A stretch of DNA of 35,859 nt from an uncultured Rhodospirillales bacterium (GTDB lineage Bacteria > Pseudomonadota > Alphaproteobacteria > Acetobacterales > Acetobacteraceae), in the NCBI GenBank assembly GCA_903928895.1, contig CAIYSR010000037.1, positions 1 through 35,859 on the forward strand, read 5' to 3'. Position numbers and translations under genes: made by a program. Shown here piece after piece: positions 32,865 through 35,859 of the stretch (its first letter is position 1; every line of letters begins with the position of its first letter). The notes under the pieces are model-generated. The model was not told where the DNA came from and did no database searches. It saw only the letters and a program-made list of their open reading frames with translations.

Positions 32865-34454
32865 TCAGGTCTCGCCGCAGGCGCGCGTGAGGGCGGCGCG
32901 GAGGGGGGGGATGGTGGCGGCGCGGAGGCGGCAGGCGATGTAGCCGTCGGGGCGGAGGAGGTAGGCATCGCCGGGGCTGGTGTCATATCTTTGGGCGAAC
33001 AGCCCATCGACGTCGTGCCATTCGGCCTCCCCGATGGTGAGGGTGGGGATGCCGTCGAGGGTGGGGCCGTCGCCGTGGCGCAGGAGGGTGAAGGTGCAGC
33101 CGGCGGCGCGGAAGGCGTCGGTGAGGAAGGATGGGGTGCCACCGGGCGCGCGCAGCGGGACGTCGACGAGGGGGGCGCCGGGGGGCGGGCCGCCGGCCCA
33201 GGGGTCGGCGTCCGCGGTGGAGAGGGGGGAGGCGTAGGCGGTGGGTTTGGAGAGGCGGCCGCCGTTGACCATGCGCTTGGCGAAGCCGTGGTGGCGGGCC
33301 AGGCGCAGGGTGGTGGTGCGCAGCATGTGTTCGTAGTCGGTGGCGGGGGCGATGAAGTCGGTGGCGGCGGTGGAGTTGGCGATGTTGTCATCGGCGGCCT
33401 GGATGCGCTCGGCCTCGTAGCTGGCGAGCAAGGCGGCGGCGGGGGCGCCCCGGTGGATGGCGTCGAGTTTCCAGGCGAGGTTTTCGGCGTCCTCGATGCC
33501 GGAATTGGCGCCGCGGGCGCCGAAGGGGGAGACCTGGTGGGCGGCGTCGCCGGCGAAGATGATCCGGTCGTGGACGAAGCGGGCCATGCGGCGGCACTGG
33601 AAGCGGTAGAGCGAAATCCATTCGAAGCTGAAATCGCCGTGGCCGAGCATGCGGGTCAGACGGGCGCGGACGCGGTCGGGGTCGCGTTCGAGGTCCGGAT
33701 CGGCGGTGCGGTCGAGCTGGAGATCGATGCGCCAGACATTGTCGGGCTGTTTGTGCAGCAGGGCGGAGCGGCCGGGGTGGAAGGGCGGGTCGAACCAGAA
33801 CCAGCGTTCGGTCGGGAAGGGAGCCTGCATCTTGACGTCGGCGATGAGGAAGAGGTCCTCGAAGGTTTCGCCGACAAAATCGGCGCCGAGCATGGCGCGG
33901 ATGGGGGAGCGGGCGCCGTCGCAGGCGACGAGGTGGGTGGCGGTGAGGGCGTAGGGCCCGTCCGGGGTCTGGATGGTGACGTGGACGCCGGCGTCGTCCT
34001 GGGTGACGGCGGTGACGCGGTTGGCCCAGCGCAGGTCGAGGCCGGGGACATCGCCGGCGCGGGCGACGAGGTGGGCTTCGGCGTAGAATTGCTGGAGGTT
34101 GATGAAGGCCGGCATCTTGTGGCCGCCTTCGGGGAGGAGGTTGAAATCGAACAACTCGTGCGCGCCGGAAAAGATGCGGCCGCGCTGCCAGGTGACGCCT
34201 TTGGCCAGCATGGGGGCGGCGACGCCGAGACGGTCCCAGGCTTCGAGGGTGCGCTTGGAGAAGCAGATGGCGCGGGAGCCTTCGCCGATGCGCTCGGCGT
34301 CATCGAGCAGGAGGACGGGCTGGCCGCGCTGGGCGAGGTCGATGGCCAGGCTCAGGCCGACGGGGCCGGCGCCGACGATGACGATGGGGTGGTGGGACGG
34401 GGTGGCACGGTCCTGATCGGGGGCGCGGCGGTAGGCGAACCTGGTGGGGGGCAT
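32865..34454 (-). CDS. FAD-dependent aromatic-ring monooxygenase (PheA/TfdB/MhpA-like)
   Basis: The 529-residue flavoprotein has an N-terminal dinucleotide-binding motif, VIVGAGPVGLSLAIDLAQRG, at residues ~25-44. The LVACDGARSPIRAMLG motif follows, and the FAD-ribityl motif FAGDAAHQVSPFGARGANSG. A C-terminal thioredoxin-like region ends the protein. This is the class A hydroxylase architecture of phenol or 3-(3-hydroxyphenyl)propionate hydroxylases, which insert one oxygen atom using NAD(P)H. The aromatic substrate is unknown. The start at 34454 overlaps the stop of the DMT-transporter gene by one base (TGATG), so the two are translationally coupled. Confidence 0.92.
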   Translation of the reverse strand: MPPTRFAYRRAPDQDRATPSHHPIVIVGAGPVGLSLAIDLAQRGQPVLLLDDAERIGEGSRAICFSKRTLEAWDRLGVAAPMLAKGVTWQRGRIFSGAHELFDFNLLPEGGHKMPAFINLQQFYAEAHLVARAGDVPGLDLRWANRVTAVTQDDAGVHVTIQTPDGPYALTATHLVACDGARSPIRAMLGADFVGETFEDLFLIADVKMQAPFPTERWFWFDPPFHPGRSALLHKQPDNVWRIDLQLDRTADPDLERDPDRVRARLTRMLGHGDFSFEWISLYRFQCRRMARFVHDRIIFAGDAAHQVSPFGARGANSGIEDAENLAWKLDAIHRGAPAAALLASYEAERIQAADDNIANSTAATDFIAPATDYEHMLRTTTLRLARHHGFAKRMVNGGRLSKPTAYASPLSTADADPWAGGPPPGAPLVDVPLRAPGGTPSFLTDAFRAAGCTFTLLRHGDGPTLDGIPTLTIGEAEWHDVDGLFAQRYDTSPGDAYLLRPDGYIACRLRAATIPPLRAALTRACGET

Positions 34455-35332
34455 CAGGGTTTTTTCCGGGTCTCTTGGCGGATGTTCCAGAGGATGCCGG
34501 CGGCGGTGATGCCGGCGCCGAGGAGGACCATGGGATCGAAGGCCTCGCCGTAGAGCACGACGCCGACCACGGCGATCAGCGGAATGCGCATGAAGTCGAT
34601 GGGGACGACGACGATGGCATCGCCGTGGCGGAAGGCGTTGGTGACGCAGAGATGGGCGGCGAGGCCGGAGACACAGAGGCCGATGACGGGGAGCATGCTG
34701 GCCGGGGAGAGGTGGGGGTAGATCAGCGGGGGGCGGCCGGTGAGGGCGGCGGCGGCGAGATACATCGGGAGCTGCATCAGGTTCATCCAGAACAGGATGT
34801 TGAGCACCGAGTTGCTGGTGGTGAGATGCTTGGTGGTGGTGAGCTGGACCGCGAACATCATGGCGGCGAAAAGGACGATGAGGCCGGCGGGATCGAAGGC
34901 GGTGAGGCCGGGGCGCAGGATGACGAGAACGCCGATGAAGCCGAGGACGACGGCGAGGAGACGGCTCCAGGTCAGGCGTTCGGCGAGGAAGAGGACGGAG
35001 AGCACCACGGTCCAGGCGGGGGTGGTGAATTCGAGGGCGAAGACGGTGGCGATGGGCAGCAAGGTGAGGCCGGTGACCCAGGCCCACTGGCCGCCGAAAT
35101 GGAACACGTTGCGGGTGGCGTGGACCCAGAACGGGCGGGGCAGGCCGATGCGCTGGCGCTTGGACAGCAGGGCGTAGAGGCCGAGGATGAGAATGCCGCC
35201 GATGTTGCGCAGCGCCAGGATTTCGAAAACCGTCAGCGTCGGGGCGAGGGCGCGGATGGAGACGGCGAGGAGGGCGAAGGAGGCGAGCGCCCCCATCATC
35301 CAGAGGACGGCCTTGCGGAGATTGGTGGTCAT
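34454..35332 (-). CDS. DMT-superfamily transporter (EamA domains)
   Basis: The 292-residue protein has about ten hydrophobic helices in two repeats, as in EamA/DMT exporters: LASFALLAVSIRAL, ALRNIGGILILGLYALL, FALEFTTPAWTVVLSVLFLAE, then WMNLMQLPMYLAAAALTG and PIDFMRIPLIAVVGVVLYGE. Such proteins export amino acids, metabolites or nucleotide sugars. It overlaps the arsC-like gene by four bases at its start and the monooxygenase by one base at its end. It may export the substrate or product of the monooxygenase (inference). Confidence 0.92.
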   Translation of the reverse strand: MTTNLRKAVLWMMGALASFALLAVSIRALAPTLTVFEILALRNIGGILILGLYALLSKRQRIGLPRPFWVHATRNVFHFGGQWAWVTGLTLLPIATVFALEFTTPAWTVVLSVLFLAERLTWSRLLAVVLGFIGVLVILRPGLTAFDPAGLIVLFAAMMFAVQLTTTKHLTTSNSVLNILFWMNLMQLPMYLAAAALTGRPPLIYPHLSPASMLPVIGLCVSGLAAHLCVTNAFRHGDAIVVVPIDFMRIPLIAVVGVVLYGEAFDPMVLLGAGITAAGILWNIRQETRKKP

Positions 35333-35676
35333 TCGAGAATTTCGAGCACCTGTTCAGGGGGGCGGCCGAGGCGGGCGCCCTTGGCGGTGACGACGATGGG
35401 ACGCTCGATCAGCTCGGGATGGCTGACCATGGCGGCGAGGTAACAGAACTCGGGCACGCCGGACTGGTCGAGGCCGAGCTCGGTGAACAGCTTGTTCTTG
35501 CGACGCATGAGCTGGGAGGGCTGGATGCCGAGACCCTCGACGATGGCGGTGAGGGTCGCCTTGCTGGGAGGGGTCTTGAGATATTCTACGATGGTGGGCT
35601 CGACCCCGCGCTCACGCAGCAGAGCCAGGGTCTTGCGGGAAACGGAACAGGCGGGGTTGTGGTAGATGGTCGTCAT
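35329..35676 (-). CDS. arsC: Arsenate reductase, glutaredoxin-linked ArsC family
   Basis: The 115-residue protein has the ArsC active-site pattern YHNPACSVSRKTL, with Cys10 followed by SRK, then LMRRKNKLFTELGL, ERPIVV and GARLGRPPEQVLEIL. These supply the conserved arginines that bind arsenate. It reduces arsenate to arsenite with glutathione and glutaredoxin; some family members have other thiol functions. No arsR or arsenite pump is nearby, and its overlap with a DMT gene is unusual for an arsenic operon. It is the first gene of the four-gene operon ending with DUF2783. Confidence 0.9.
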   Translation of the reverse strand: MTTIYHNPACSVSRKTLALLRERGVEPTIVEYLKTPPSKATLTAIVEGLGIQPSQLMRRKNKLFTELGLDQSGVPEFCYLAAMVSHPELIERPIVVTAKGARLGRPPEQVLEILE

Positions 35677-35755
35677 GCTGGCCTCCCGGGGGCGTGTTGG
35701 CGGCAGGGTAGCCGGGAAATCGGGGGGTGCAACCCGGGGGGGCAGGACGGGAAGG

Positions 35756-35784
35756 AAGCGCTTCTTTTTTTGGAAAAAAAGAAT
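35756..35784. repeat. Half copy of the AT-rich hairpin repeat
   Basis: AAGCGCTTC and seven T, GG, then seven A and GAA form a hairpin at 35762-35783. The right end reads GAATAC in place of GAAGCAAAAAACTTT, so the conserved tail has been lost. It lies between arsC and a probable gene end at 35792 and may terminate the latter. Confidence 0.8.
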
Positions 35785-35791
35785 ACTCCGT

Positions 35792-35859
35792 TCACCTGAT
35801 AACCCGAAACGCCTGTGGGTCGATGATGCGGAAGTTATCTGAGACGTGGTCGCAGAACG
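35792..35859 (-). CDS. Probable C-terminal end of a minus-strand gene (partial)
   Basis: Read on the minus strand, the last 68 bases give 21 residues including DHVSDNFRIIDPQAFRVIR before a TGA at 35792-35794. The composition is protein-like, and the position directly before a hairpin repeat fits a gene end, as elsewhere in this window. It is too short to identify, and could be chance. Confidence 0.35.
   Translation of the reverse strand, partial: FCDHVSDNFRIIDPQAFRVIR

Noticed and set aside
32700-34553. Plus-strand open frame of 617 codons opposite the monooxygenase
   Set aside because: The translation is Gly/Ala/Val/Glu-rich low complexity, and the minus strand encodes a clear FAD monooxygenase and DUF2783.

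Overview
This is a GC-rich alphaproteobacterial chromosome segment, most likely from the Acetobacteraceae (an inference). The reasons are: a phasin gene behind a PhaR-type CTGC-N3-GCAG site, adjacent clpS and clpA, a DUF2783 gene next to an FAD monooxygenase, two cell-wall enzymes ending in SPOR domains, and AT-rich hairpin repeats (a GCTTC arm, a T-run, then GAAGC and AAAAAACTTT) scattered between genes. No rRNA, tRNA, CRISPR array, transposase or integrase was recognised. The window cuts a repeat at its left end and probably a minus-strand gene at its right end.

Layout. 99-4030: an acetamidase/formamidase gene, a methyltransferase gene that looks inserted, a second copy of the acetamidase 3' end, and a convergent gene fusing a class I methyltransferase to an HNH nuclease. 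4179-6838, all minus strand: a hot-dog thioesterase, methionine aminopeptidase, and a D,D-carboxypeptidase with a SPOR domain. 7000-10861, plus strand: phasin with its promoter and probable PhaR operator, then clpS and clpA. 11078-13469: divergent acyl-CoA dehydrogenase and CaiB/BaiF CoA-transferase genes, probably one acyl-CoA pathway. 13545-18226: a helix-turn-helix-like gene divergent from a two-gene operon. The operon encodes an unrecognised 351-residue protein and a 786-residue protein with a phosphatidylinositol-4-kinase-like catalytic core. 18384-21365: a lytic transglycosylase lipoprotein with SPOR, a glycine-zipper lipoprotein, and a DmpA-type P1 peptidase. 21452-26795: an orphan family-5 substrate-binding protein coupled to a GST, a tartrate/D-malate dehydrogenase, a small unknown gene, and an ABC-F ATPase. 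26935-31775, minus strand: an operon with a substrate-binding protein, two permeases, two tandem Lin0512-family paralogs and an RraA-family protein, but no ABC ATPase. 31917-32491: a frameshifted gene behind a near-consensus promoter. 32664-35676, minus strand: an operon of arsC, a DMT transporter, an FAD monooxygenase and DUF2783.

The strongest leads are the eukaryote-like kinase operon with its divergent putative regulator (13545-18226), the methyltransferase-HNH fusion (2309-4030), the partial duplication of the acetamidase gene around an acquired methyltransferase (852-2299), and the repeat family. The rest is mostly ordinary metabolism, cell-wall and protein-turnover genes.
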